Assembly: GCF_003415655.1 (NCBI RefSeq)
Contig: NZ_QRHC01000002.1
Coordinates: 372,008-436,007, forward strand
Origin: Vibrio maerlii
GTDB taxonomy: Bacteria > Pseudomonadota > Gammaproteobacteria > Enterobacterales > Vibrionaceae
Length of the DNA: 64,000 bases
Direction: 5' to 3'
The notes under the pieces are model-generated. The model saw only the letters and a program-made list of their open reading frames with translations. It was not told the origin of the DNA and ran no database searches. Within the stretch, counting starts at the first letter, position 1. The number at the start of each line of letters is the position of its first letter. A program made the translations under genes and the position numbers. Below are positions 54,122 through 62,400 of the stretch, in pieces.

Positions 54122-54178
54122 TGGGTCACCTAAAGGTTGGGTACAAAGGATGAAAATAAGATAGCGCTCAAAGTATCA

Positions 54179-54224
54179 ATTTAGAAATACATTCTAAATC
54201 GCGTTATTATAGAAAAAATCTATA
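54179..54224. promoter_or_regulatory. Two palindromes in the divergent LysR/ABC promoter region
   Basis: ATTTAGAA-ATACA-TTCTAAAT (54179-54199, 8-bp arms) and TATAGA-AAAAA-TCTATA (54208-54224). Both are LysR-type T-N11-A sites in form. The second is repeated as ATAGA-N5-TCTAT in front of the alpha-glucosidase gene. Confidence 0.65.
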
Positions 54225-54244
54225 ACTAAACCCTAGGTGTGATC

Positions 54245-55162
54245 ATGCACAAATTTATGGAACAGTTTCTAGAAATCGCGTCTTGTTTATCTGTGACTGT
54301 CGCGGCAAAAAAGCTCTGTGTAAGCCAACCAACCCTTACCCACAATATGAAAAAGTACGAGCAACAATTGGGTACAACCCTTTTTGAACGAACTGCTCGG
54401 GGAATACGCCTGACTGAATCGGGTGAGATTGTTTTTGAAAAAGCGAGGGCTATGCGACATATTCAAGAAAGCATGCTCTCAAGCCTAGATAACCTCACCC
54501 TTCATCAACAAAAAGAGATCCGCGTAGGTACTGGAGATGCTTGGTGGGCACTATTTATGAAAGATGTTATTCAGCAATATGCCGACAATTTCCCTCAAGC
54601 AAATATTAATGTTGATGTGGGAAATCAAGTGTACTTGATGGATAAATTACTATCAGACGAAATAGATTTGTTCATCGGTCACGAGTTAAAAGGATTAACT
54701 CGTTCCGGACAAGTGAGCTTTTTTCCAATGTTCTCTCAAGCAGACTACATCTACGTAAATCAAACTCACCCCCTAATCGGCACGGTGGTCAACAATGAGG
54801 CACTCGCTCGCTTCCCTATCATCAATATCGGCCACCCAAACAAAAAGCTTACATACCTGCTTAACGACCTTTCAACATTAAATAGCTTAGAGAGTAGTTT
54901 TACCTACAGCGCATCTACCGTGCACTACACTAATTCCTTAATGGTCGTCATTGACCGCCTGCTTGAAAGCGATGCTCTTTTCACGTACCCAATGGCAATG
55001 AAAGGCTTTTTTGCCGAGCTCGGCATTGTTCCGCTTACCTTAGAAAAACCCATTGAAGCATCCACCATTGGACTCTATGTGATAAAAGAAAAAGCACAAA
55101 GTGAACACCTTCAGTCTGTGATTATGAAAATTACAGAGGCAGCTCAACAACGTATCCAATGA
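54245..55162 (+). CDS. LysR-family regulator of the alpha-glucoside genes
   Basis: The protein has 305 residues from ATG 54245 (an in-frame GTG lies two codons earlier). The helix-turn-helix ASCLSVTVAAKKLCVSQPTLTHNMKKYEQQLG is at about 11-42, the linker helix follows, and the effector domain starts near residue 90. It is divergent from the ABC operon and 195 bp upstream of the alpha-glucosidase. Matching palindromes at both promoters suggest that it controls both. Confidence 0.9.
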   Translation: MHKFMEQFLEIASCLSVTVAAKKLCVSQPTLTHNMKKYEQQLGTTLFERTARGIRLTESGEIVFEKARAMRHIQESMLSSLDNLTLHQQKEIRVGTGDAWWALFMKDVIQQYADNFPQANINVDVGNQVYLMDKLLSDEIDLFIGHELKGLTRSGQVSFFPMFSQADYIYVNQTHPLIGTVVNNEALARFPIINIGHPNKKLTYLLNDLSTLNSLESSFTYSASTVHYTNSLMVVIDRLLESDALFTYPMAMKGFFAELGIVPLTLEKPIEASTIGLYVIKEKAQSEHLQSVIMKITEAAQQRIQ

Positions 55163-55167
55163 CCAAG

Positions 55168-55183
55168 TGTGAAGCGATTCACA
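55168..55183. promoter_or_regulatory. Possible CRP site (or hairpin) upstream of the alpha-glucosidase gene
   Basis: TGTGA-AGCGAT-TCACA is a perfect match to the ten conserved positions of a CRP box. It also folds as a 6-bp hairpin just after the LysR stop codon, and a similar sequence occurs at 41318, so it may instead be part of a short dispersed repeat. Confidence 0.4.
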
Positions 55184-55253
55184 GATTCTAACCATGCGCG
55201 AATTAGTGAAAACCTCACAAAAATGCTAGCAAGCGCATGGTTTTACCCATCCC

Positions 55254-55268
55254 ATAGATTTTTTCTAT
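55254..55268. promoter_or_regulatory. LysR-type palindrome in front of the alpha-glucosidase gene
   Basis: ATAGA-TTTTT-TCTAT, the same arms and spacing as the core of the site at 54208-54224, about 90 bp before the start codon. Confidence 0.6.
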
Positions 55269-55356
55269 TACATGGGTGATTTATATCTATTATCTAATTT
55301 CATACTCATTCCTTATAGTCGATGTGAATCGACCGAATTTAAAGAGAGTGATGATT

Positions 55357-56976
55357 ATGGAATTAAAACAATGGTGGCATGATGCGGTTGTATACCAAAT
55401 CTATCCAAGAAGCTTCTGTGACTCCAATGGCGATGGTATTGGTGATATTCCAGGGATCATTACCAAGCTGGATTACCTAACAGAACTTGGCGTCAATGTA
55501 ATCTGGCTTTCCCCTGTTTATCAGTCCCCGATGGATGATAACGGTTACGACATTTCTAACTACCAAGCCATCGCTCCAGAGTTCGGCACGATGGACGATA
55601 TGGACACGTTGATTGCAGAGGCGAAGCGTAGGGACATCCGTATCGTGATGGACTTGGTAGTTAACCACACTTCTGATGAACACCAGTGGTTCATCGAAGC
55701 ATGTAAATCGAAAGACAACCCATACCGAGATTATTATATCTGGCGTGATGAAATCACCGACCATCAGTCTACTTTTGGTGGTAGCGCTTGGGAATTTCAT
55801 GAACCAACCAACCAGTTCTACTTCCATGAGTTTGCTAAAAAGCAGCCGGATCTCAATTGGGATAATCCAAAGGTTCATGAAGAAGTCTTCGACATGATGA
55901 ACTGGTGGATCGAAAAAGGAATTGGAGGCTTTCGCCTCGATGTAATTGACCTAATTGGCAAGGATGTTGATCGAAAAATCAGCGTGAATGGCCCGACGCT
56001 TCATGAGCGTCTGCATAAAATGAATAAAGCCACATTTGGTAAAACTGACCTTGTGACTGTTGGGGAAACCTGGGGGGCAACGCCTGAGCTGGCGAAATTC
56101 TATTCCAATCCAAACAGAGAAGAGCTGTCGATGGTGTTTCAATTTGAACACATCACGCAAACATGGCAAGACGGTGATAAGTGGGTACCTTGTGCTCTAG
56201 ATCTGAAAGGCCTAAAAGAAGTGCTGATCAAGTGGCAAACAGAACTTGCAAGAGAAGGCTGGAATTCGTTGTTTTGGAATAACCACGACCTACCACGTGC
56301 AGTTTCTAAGTTTGGTAATGATAAAGAATACCGTGTTGAATCAGCCAAAATGCTTGCTACGACGCTGCATTTCTTAAAAGGCACGCCTTATATTTATCAA
56401 GGAGAAGAAATAGGCATGACCAACGTCCGTTTCGACAACATTGACCAATACAAAGACATCGAAACACTCAACTTTTACAAAGAAAAGATCGCTTCTGGAA
56501 TGTCTCATGACGAGATGATGCTAGCGATATATGAAAATGGTCGTGACAACGCTCGAACACCGATGCATTGGAGTGATCTGGAGAATGCAGGGTTCACGGC
56601 AGGTAAACCTTGGATCGAGCTAAATAGTAACTATCCAACCATTAATGTTGAAAAAGCGCTAGAGGACGATAACTCTGTGTTCCATCACTACAAAAAGTTG
56701 GTGAAGTTCCGTAAAACTTTACCTGTTATTACCGATGGTTCATTTAAACCATTAGCCGCAGAGCATGAACATGTGTTTGCTTACATCAGAGAAAACGCCC
56801 AAGACCAAGTTCTCGTGGTTTCAAACTTTAGTGATCAGCCACAATCGATTGAACTCAGTTCAGATCTCATAGGGAAACATGTAGAGAGCCTAATTAGCAA
56901 CTACCCTAAGGTTATGAAGTTAGAGAATATTTTGACTCTGAAGCCTTACGAGTCATTTGCGGTGAGGTTGATCTAA
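55357..56976 (+). CDS. GH13 glucan 1,6-alpha-glucosidase (DexB-like)
   Basis: The protein has 539 residues from ATG 55357, eight bases after AAAGAGAG; earlier in-frame ATGs have poor spacing. No signal peptide, so cytosolic. The four GH13 regions are DLVVNHTSDEH, GFRLDVIDL (nucleophile Asp195), TVGETWG (acid/base Glu237) and FWNNHDLPR (Asp311). GTPYIYQGEEIGMTNV is the QGEEIGMTN signature of the oligo-1,6-glucosidase group. The loop GGFRLDVIDLIGKDVD and the sequence around NWWIEKGIG resemble streptococcal DexB, which cuts isomalto-oligosaccharides and dextran fragments from the non-reducing end. DexB operates with the MsmEFGK transporter, which matches the ABC genes here. Trehalose-6-phosphate hydrolase is less likely because no trehalose PTS gene is near. 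Confidence 0.9.
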   Translation: MELKQWWHDAVVYQIYPRSFCDSNGDGIGDIPGIITKLDYLTELGVNVIWLSPVYQSPMDDNGYDISNYQAIAPEFGTMDDMDTLIAEAKRRDIRIVMDLVVNHTSDEHQWFIEACKSKDNPYRDYYIWRDEITDHQSTFGGSAWEFHEPTNQFYFHEFAKKQPDLNWDNPKVHEEVFDMMNWWIEKGIGGFRLDVIDLIGKDVDRKISVNGPTLHERLHKMNKATFGKTDLVTVGETWGATPELAKFYSNPNREELSMVFQFEHITQTWQDGDKWVPCALDLKGLKEVLIKWQTELAREGWNSLFWNNHDLPRAVSKFGNDKEYRVESAKMLATTLHFLKGTPYIYQGEEIGMTNVRFDNIDQYKDIETLNFYKEKIASGMSHDEMMLAIYENGRDNARTPMHWSDLENAGFTAGKPWIELNSNYPTINVEKALEDDNSVFHHYKKLVKFRKTLPVITDGSFKPLAAEHEHVFAYIRENAQDQVLVVSNFSDQPQSIELSSDLIGKHVESLISNYPKVMKLENILTLKPYESFAVRLI

Positions 56977-57002
56977 TCCTTGTGCACGCAAACACACTAT
57001 GT

Positions 57003-57031
57003 AAAGCAAGGCTATCAGGCCTTGCTTTTAC
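57003..57031 (+). terminator. Terminator after the alpha-glucosidase gene
   Basis: A 10-bp perfect stem AAAGCAAGGC/GCCTTGCTTT followed by TTACAAT. Confidence 0.8.
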
Positions 57032-57494
57032 AATCTAACAACTAGATTAAATTGATACTTGCAGTACTACAGAGTGGTTTGGCGACAGAATCGCTTGGTG
57101 GTCACAAACACCATTACACTCGTGGTTCATGTTCAATTATATCTCTCACCTTCCAAACTCACTACTGGACAAAAGCAAGTTAAATAAGCCTATCTGGTCT
57201 CATGCTCGCCATCAATTTAAAAGGACTCATTGAGCCGATTTAATCGTGGAGTAATCTCCAAAAGTCAGAGTGATCCCAATATTTATTTCGATGCAAAATC
57301 CGAATATCGAACACGCAAACAGCACTACTTGATACACAATAAAAAGACGATCCCTTATTGCTGTCATTTTGAGTCTCAAATTAAAAATTGCATTAATTTT
57401 GAAGCAATAAATAACTTTAGTTGCTGAAATAAATAGAAATATTTAATGGTATAAAGTTTGCGTCGATTTCAGATTTACTAACTGAGAAAACACT
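57032..57494. other. Non-coding stretch before the methyltransferase gene
   Basis: I see no supported gene. A 65-codon frame at 57230-57427 has a TTG start, no recognisable motif and unusual composition, so it is not called. No palindrome or repeat stands out. Confidence 0.45.
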
Positions 57495-58226
57495 ATGACC
57501 GGAGTAGTACGTAAACTTACCCCCGAACAAACAGTATCGTTTGATATCGAGTATATAGACGATGAGATGTTTGCTGTCTTAGTAAAACAACTCAACATGC
57601 TTTACCCCACCCATCACCCGTTCCACTTACTCGATGTTGGCGGCGGTAATGGCATGTACGCTGACAAGATTCTGTCACACTATCCCAATTGCTATGTCAC
57701 TTTGGTTGAGCCAGAACAGTCCCTCATCGAGAAAAACCACCCTCACCCAAGAAAGCAGTTAGTGTGTTCTAGCTTTCAAGACACTATTTTCGCTGAAAAA
57801 TTCGATGTCATTCAGTTTAATTGGGTTCTTCACCATTTTGTTAGTGACAGCTACGAACAATCGGTAATGCTGCAAAAGAAAGCTCTAGAACGCTCATTTC
57901 AAAATCTATCTGAAAACGGAATCGTGGTGGTGTTCGAGAACTTTTATGAGGGGCAATTTGTTCACAACTTACCGAGCGCTTTGATCTATCAATCGACTTC
58001 ATCAAAATCGCTGGCTCAGATAGCCAGAAAAATGGGGGCAAATACCGCCGGTGTTGGGGTCTGTTTTAATAGCAGAAGCCAATGGCACAACATGATGCTT
58101 GACGCAGGGTTTGTCGCAGTTCTTCACGTACCATTCTATGAATTTGGGAATTTAAGCAAGCTTAAGAAGCAGTTGTTACATATAAAGCAACAGGATGTTG
58201 GTCTGCTCATTGGTAAGAAATGCTGA
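57495..58226 (+). CDS. SAM-dependent class I methyltransferase
   Basis: The protein has 243 residues. Motif I is FHLLDVGGGNGMYADKIL (about 40-57, the G-x-G-x-G SAM loop). Motif II is VTLVEPEQSLIEK, with the acidic Glu that holds the SAM ribose. Motif IV is DVIQFNWVLHHFV. A C-terminal part shows the YEFGNLSKLKKQLLHIKQQDVGLLIGKK region. The substrate is unknown. It stands alone, with neither a partner gene nor an obvious regulator close by. Confidence 0.85.
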   Translation: MTGVVRKLTPEQTVSFDIEYIDDEMFAVLVKQLNMLYPTHHPFHLLDVGGGNGMYADKILSHYPNCYVTLVEPEQSLIEKNHPHPRKQLVCSSFQDTIFAEKFDVIQFNWVLHHFVSDSYEQSVMLQKKALERSFQNLSENGIVVVFENFYEGQFVHNLPSALIYQSTSSKSLAQIARKMGANTAGVGVCFNSRSQWHNMMLDAGFVAVLHVPFYEFGNLSKLKKQLLHIKQQDVGLLIGKKC

Positions 58227-58417
58227 ACATACTTAATTGGACCAAAAGCATTTTCAAATATTGCAGCTGCTTGAACACTAATGTGCATGACTTGCACATT
58301 AAACAATTGGATGACTACTGCGATGCTTTCTGAAACGTTATTGGGGCAAAAGTTTCCATTTGCTAGTACTGGACTGCTTGAAGCCAATAACCTAGTTTCA
58401 AAGGAACAACAGCACCA

Positions 58418-58615
58418 ATGTTACCCACTGTTCTACGTCAAGGGCCCTGCATTTTGGCAAGCCAGAGCACAGTGAATAAAGGGGAAAGCTTAGATTCGCG
58501 ATTGCCGACTCTGACTTACAACAAAGGTGACAACCTATCTAAAACTTCAATTGCGGAACTCACTAAGGTTATCGGTAAGAAAAAGTGGGATGAGCTTGCG
58601 AAGTTGTACCTATAA
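58418..58615 (+). CDS. Small uncharacterised ORF ahead of a strong terminator (possibly the 3' end of a decayed gene)
   Basis: A 65-codon frame that ends PTLTYNKGDNLSKTSIAELT plus KVIGKKKWDELAKLYL, which looks like real coding sequence (a helix-rich basic tail). The ATG at 58418 has only a distant GGA. An overlapping frame at 58281-58475 ends inside it, so a frameshift between the two is possible. The terminator at 58627-58655 shows that something is transcribed rightward here. I do not recognise the protein. Confidence 0.35.
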   Translation: MLPTVLRQGPCILASQSTVNKGESLDSRLPTLTYNKGDNLSKTSIAELTKVIGKKKWDELAKLYL

Positions 58616-58626
58616 ATAGGTGGAGA

Positions 58627-58656
58627 ACGGACTGGTTAACGCCAGTCCGTTTTTCT
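58627..58656 (+). terminator. Strong terminator before the DUF1028 gene
   Basis: A 9-bp perfect stem ACGGACTGG/CCAGTCCGT with a 6-nt loop followed by TTTTTCT, on the + strand. Confidence 0.85.
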
Positions 58657-58670
58657 ATTAAGGGAGGTTT

Positions 58671-59372
58671 TTAGCAGTTTGGTAGGTTATCCAAAAACGC
58701 TTGAAAGCTCGCTTCTCGGACCCTTGCCAATACCTTTGTGAGATCTTCAATCAAGCTATCGTCTGACCAATCAACACGAATATCAATTGGAGCACGAGTG
58801 TTACTCTCAACCCTTAACGACGCTGAGTAAGTGCCACGTTTGTCCCCACCAGCCTTAAGCGCCTGACTTAGCGCATCGATAAGAATCTCTGGCAAGGTGT
58901 CTTCATACCCCACTCGATACTCAGGCATGTTGCCTCGATAGACCGAATTTGGGTTAAGCGTCGTAGCCTCGACAAAGCTTTGAATGAACGCTTCCAAAAC
59001 CAAATCACTCTCAAGCATATTCCCTGCAACCGCAATACTCGGATAGGCGATTGAGCCAACATGAGGGATGTTCTCTTTGCCATGAATAAACGCTGTATTG
59101 CCAAGTCGATCCATTACCATGCATTGACGCTGCTCGTATCCAGCATCGCTCTGCTTTAAATGCTCGACAGCTTCTGCTGCGTCCATACCGTTAACTAGAC
59201 TACGTTTTGCGCTCTCTGCGTACCAAGGATTAGTAAACAATCCTTGCGTTGCACAAGCACCAATACCCCGCCAACTATGGTTGACGTAACCTCCTACGGC
59301 TACGCCTCCCGTTGCTGATATCGATGCTGACAAACCCGTTTTCGGATTAACATGAATAAGTGAAATCGTCAT
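58671..59372 (-). CDS. DUF1028 Ntn-hydrolase-fold protein
   Basis: The protein has 233 residues. It begins TISLIHVNPKTGLSASISATGGVAVGGYVNHSWRGIGACATQGLFTNPWY, the DUF1028 pattern of a Ser/Thr-Gly-x-rich N-terminal strand pair followed by A-T-Q. Then QRQCMVMDRLGNTAFIHGKE and YPSIAVAGNMLESDLVLEAF are also typical (the family has V-Q-G-N-x-L). Members are believed to have an Ntn-hydrolase fold with unknown amidase activity. It is the last gene of an operon with a YfcC carrier and an M20 hydrolase, which suggests hydrolysis of an amide or ureido compound. Confidence 0.82.
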   Translation of the reverse strand: MTISLIHVNPKTGLSASISATGGVAVGGYVNHSWRGIGACATQGLFTNPWYAESAKRSLVNGMDAAEAVEHLKQSDAGYEQRQCMVMDRLGNTAFIHGKENIPHVGSIAYPSIAVAGNMLESDLVLEAFIQSFVEATTLNPNSVYRGNMPEYRVGYEDTLPEILIDALSQALKAGGDKRGTYSASLRVESNTRAPIDIRVDWSDDSLIEDLTKVLARVREASFQAFLDNLPNC

Positions 59373-59392
59373 ACAATCTCGTTTCTAACGCC

Positions 59393-60784
59393 TTAGTAAC
59401 CGACCATTTGGCCAATAAATAACGCAACCCAACATAGTGCGTAAACAAACACCATGAAAGGCATAATCGCTTTTAGCCATTGCTCGTAAGAAACACGGCC
59501 AAGCGCTAACATTGCTAATGTGCCACCAGAAGTTGGAACAATCAGGTTTGTTAGTCCATCACCCACTTGGAAAGCGGTGATCATCAGCTGACGGCTCATG
59601 CCAACTAAATCGGCAACTGGGACAAGAATTGGCATCGTCACCATTGCTTGACCAGAACCAGACGGAACAAACAGGTTAATCACACCTTGTACGACACTGG
59701 CCACAATTGCTGAAATCGCAATTGGCATATCTTGTATTAGCGAGCTTAATGCACTCACAATAGTGTCAATGATTTGAGCTTGATCTAGGACTATTTGAAT
59801 CGACGCTGCAACACCAATAACTAATGCGCCAGCTGTCACACCTGAAGCGCCTTCCATCATCTGCTTCACAATACCATTTGCGCCCAAACCGTTAACGGCA
59901 CCAATCACAATCGCCATCAGCAAAAATAGGCCAGCGATTTCATTAATGTACCAACCATTAGCAAACACGCCGTAAAGCATCACACCTAGACCCGCTAGAA
60001 AAACACCCAAGGTCAGCTTGTCTGTTTTCTCTAGGCGGTAGTCTGATAAATCTTTGCTCAACCCTTCTGCTGATTCAGGCTCTTTGAAATCCATTTTGGC
60101 TACACGTGAACAAATGTAGTACGAAAGCAGTGCCAAAGAAGCGATAACCATAACAACACGTAGCCACGCACCAGAGAAGGTAGGCAGTTCAGCAATACCT
60201 TGAGCAACACCTACGGTATAAGGGTTGATTGGTGACAACGCAAAACCAATACCGATGCCACCTACGGCCATCACGGTTCCGACAAGGCTTGAATAACCGA
60301 CAGCAGCCGAGATAAGTACCGCAACAGGAACAAGCGCAATGTTATTTTCAAAGCCTACTGCGACACCAAAGAAACCGTAGATAAACGTGCCAATAGTAAT
60401 GATCAGGTTACGGTTCTTCACACCGGCTTTATTAACCGCTACGCCAATCGCATTTTCTAACGCGCCAGTGCGTTGCAAAATATGGAACAAACCACCAGCG
60501 ATGAAAACAATGAATAAATAGGGAGCTGCGCTAATCAGACCTTTTGGGATTGCTACAAAAATATCAAAGAAGTGTACAGGTGGAACATCGCTCAAATAGG
60601 AAAATGAATCTGCAACTACCGTCGTTCGGCCATCCACAACTACACGTTCGAACTCCCCTGCCGGTACGATAAACGTCAGCAGGTAAGTGGCGACCAAGAT
60701 CATAAAGATCAGCACCATGGGATCGGGCATGTTTTTATACCATGCCTTTTTTTCGGTAGTTTCCATTTTCTTTGTCATGTCCAT
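59393..60784 (-). CDS. YfcC-family carrier (C4-dicarboxylate/amino acid-type transporter)
   Basis: The protein has 463 residues from ATG 60784. AAGGAGATAT lies directly before it; an upstream open frame of 36 codons lacks a ribosome site. It has about 12 hydrophobic segments. Landmarks are VPAGEFERV in the first loop, GVAVGFENNIALVPVAVLISAAVGYSSLVGT, FVPSGSGQAMVTMPILVPVADLVGMSRQLMITAFQVGDGLTNLIVPTSGGTLAMLALG (the P-x-G-S-G and N-x-I-x-P-T-S motifs). YfcC proteins are thought to move organic acids or basic amino acids. It lies between the amidohydrolase and DUF1028 genes, so it probably imports their substrate. Confidence 0.9.
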   Translation of the reverse strand: MDMTKKMETTEKKAWYKNMPDPMVLIFMILVATYLLTFIVPAGEFERVVVDGRTTVVADSFSYLSDVPPVHFFDIFVAIPKGLISAAPYLFIVFIAGGLFHILQRTGALENAIGVAVNKAGVKNRNLIITIGTFIYGFFGVAVGFENNIALVPVAVLISAAVGYSSLVGTVMAVGGIGIGFALSPINPYTVGVAQGIAELPTFSGAWLRVVMVIASLALLSYYICSRVAKMDFKEPESAEGLSKDLSDYRLEKTDKLTLGVFLAGLGVMLYGVFANGWYINEIAGLFLLMAIVIGAVNGLGANGIVKQMMEGASGVTAGALVIGVAASIQIVLDQAQIIDTIVSALSSLIQDMPIAISAIVASVVQGVINLFVPSGSGQAMVTMPILVPVADLVGMSRQLMITAFQVGDGLTNLIVPTSGGTLAMLALGRVSYEQWLKAIMPFMVFVYALCWVALFIGQMVGY

Positions 60785-60910
60785 AACAAGATATCTCCTT
60801 AGTATAGGGATGAACGTACTCTGATTGCAGCGTTCATTGTTGCAAGCTAAAACGGGAGCACAGTGGCTCACGCAGGTAGAGCGCTGACGCACTCCCCTGC
60901 ATTGATAGTG

Positions 60911-62164
60911 TTATTGTTGTTTTGCTTTAATGAGTAGACAGAAATGGTTCAGCACTTCGACGGCTGCCACTAAGTCTTGTTGAAGAATTGCTTCGTCTGG
61001 GTGGTGGCTGATGCCATCAGTACAGCGCATAAACAGCATGGCAATGTCAGTCAGTTTGCTGACCGCTAGGCCATCGTGTCCGGCGCCGCTATAAAGATGT
61101 TTAGGTGTGATGCCTGAACGGCTAACCGCTTCACTCAAAACAGAAGAAAGCGAATCAGCACAAGTCACCGCTGATTGCTCATAAGTTTGTTCATGACGAT
61201 AAGCTAGATTGTATTGAGCCATTAAGCTGTTGATGCTCTCTAGCATTTCTTGTCGTGCCTTGATGCGCGAACCGTCATTTGGCGAGCGTAGCTCAATGGT
61301 AATATCAGTCTGCTGCGAGATAACATTCACACCGTTCGGATAGTTGGCAATTTTTCCTACCACACCGACCAGATCTTCCTCACGTTTACACAACTGATCA
61401 AACATATAAATCACTTGAGCCGCACCTACTAGAGCATCTTGGCGCATGTCCATAGGAACTGTGCCTGCATGGCTAGCTTTACCAATGATAGATAAAGTAT
61501 GACGCTCAATGCCTGTCATTGCGGTTACCACGCCAACCGGCAAGTTCGCTTGCTCTAGCTGTGGCCCCTGCTCAATATGCAGTTCAACGAACCCTAGTAC
61601 GTCTTGTTTGTTGTACGCATCTTGGCTGATCAAATCTGGGTTACAACCAAAAGCAACCAGCGCCTCTCGCATCGTTACGCCGTCAGCATCTTGTGCGTCG
61701 AGCATGCTTGGATCAAACGTGCCAGAGACTGCTTTTGAACCTAACAAGGTAGATTGAAAACGTGTGCCTTCTTCGTCGCTAAAGGCAATCACATCGATAT
61801 GGAAAGGAAATTCGATCTGGTTTTGATGGAAGTAGTGAATCAACGCGACAGGAAGCACCGCACCCAAGATACCATCGTATTTACCACCGTTTGGCACTGT
61901 GTCTTGGTGTGAACCAAACAGAAGCGTTTGCGCATTGGGGTTAGCACTCGGATAACGACCAATTAAGTTCGCAGCGTTATCAAGGCGTACTTCCATTCCC
62001 GATAACACCATCCACTCGCGCAGCTTTTCGTTTGCTAAAGCATGTTCATGCGTTGCACATAAACGTGTGACGCCTTCGATATCTGGTTGCTTGGTTTGGC
62101 TACATTGAGCTATCGACTCAAGCCATTCCCATGCAAGGCTCGCCGTTTCTACAAATTTATCCAT
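60911..62164 (-). CDS. M20-family Zn amidohydrolase (allantoate/N-carbamoyl amino acid hydrolase type)
   Basis: The protein has 417 residues. The metal ligands are visible: GSHQDTVPNGGKYDGILG (His/Asp), FSDEEGTRFQSTLLGSKA (Glu-Glu), ELHIEQGP (His-x-x-Gln) and GAGHDGLAVSKL (the C-terminal His). The lid domain contains TGIERHTLSIIGKASHAGTVPMDMRQDAL, with the H-A-G-T-x-P-M-x-x-R-x-D motif that binds the substrate carboxylate. Such enzymes release CO2 and NH3 from N-carbamoyl amino acids, allantoate or ureidoglycolate. Which applies cannot be judged by eye. It is the first gene of the operon with YfcC and DUF1028, controlled by the palindromes at 62201-62246. Confidence 0.9.
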   Translation of the reverse strand: MDKFVETASLAWEWLESIAQCSQTKQPDIEGVTRLCATHEHALANEKLREWMVLSGMEVRLDNAANLIGRYPSANPNAQTLLFGSHQDTVPNGGKYDGILGAVLPVALIHYFHQNQIEFPFHIDVIAFSDEEGTRFQSTLLGSKAVSGTFDPSMLDAQDADGVTMREALVAFGCNPDLISQDAYNKQDVLGFVELHIEQGPQLEQANLPVGVVTAMTGIERHTLSIIGKASHAGTVPMDMRQDALVGAAQVIYMFDQLCKREEDLVGVVGKIANYPNGVNVISQQTDITIELRSPNDGSRIKARQEMLESINSLMAQYNLAYRHEQTYEQSAVTCADSLSSVLSEAVSRSGITPKHLYSGAGHDGLAVSKLTDIAMLFMRCTDGISHHPDEAILQQDLVAAVEVLNHFCLLIKAKQQ

Positions 62165-62200
62165 CGTTAAATCGTTCTATTTCTGACCGTGTTCATTTTA

Positions 62201-62246
62201 ATTTATCATGATAAATACAAAATTAAACTTATTTATCATGATAAAT
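62201..62246. promoter_or_regulatory. Twin perfect palindromes (GntR operators)
   Basis: ATTTATCATGATAAAT occurs twice, at 62201-62216 and 62231-62246, centre to centre 30 bp (about three helical turns). They lie in the divergent region, 37-82 bp before the M20 hydrolase start and about 155 bp before the GntR start. Confidence 0.8.
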
Positions 62247-62400
62247 TGACATTTTTGTGAGTATTATTCGATCAATAATCGGATAGTTTCATAACGAATT
62301 TGCTTGGGGAAGGAACGCCTTTTTGAGCAGAAAACAGATGACATTCGACGAAATTCCGTCAAAATTCAATGAGTACGGATAATGGTGAGGCAGTAGGTAC

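Noticed and set aside
55357..56976. Trehalose-6-phosphate hydrolase (TreC) for the GH13 gene
   Set aside because: No trehalose PTS or TreR is near, and the sequence around the catalytic Asp and the ABC neighbours fits DexB/MsmEFGK better.
57230..57427. 65-codon frame as a gene
   Set aside because: TTG start, no ribosome site, no recognisable motif, composition like non-coding DNA.
59393..60892. Longer N-terminus for the YfcC carrier
   Set aside because: The ATG at 60784 has a near-perfect ribosome site and the upstream stretch is cysteine-rich and unlike the family.
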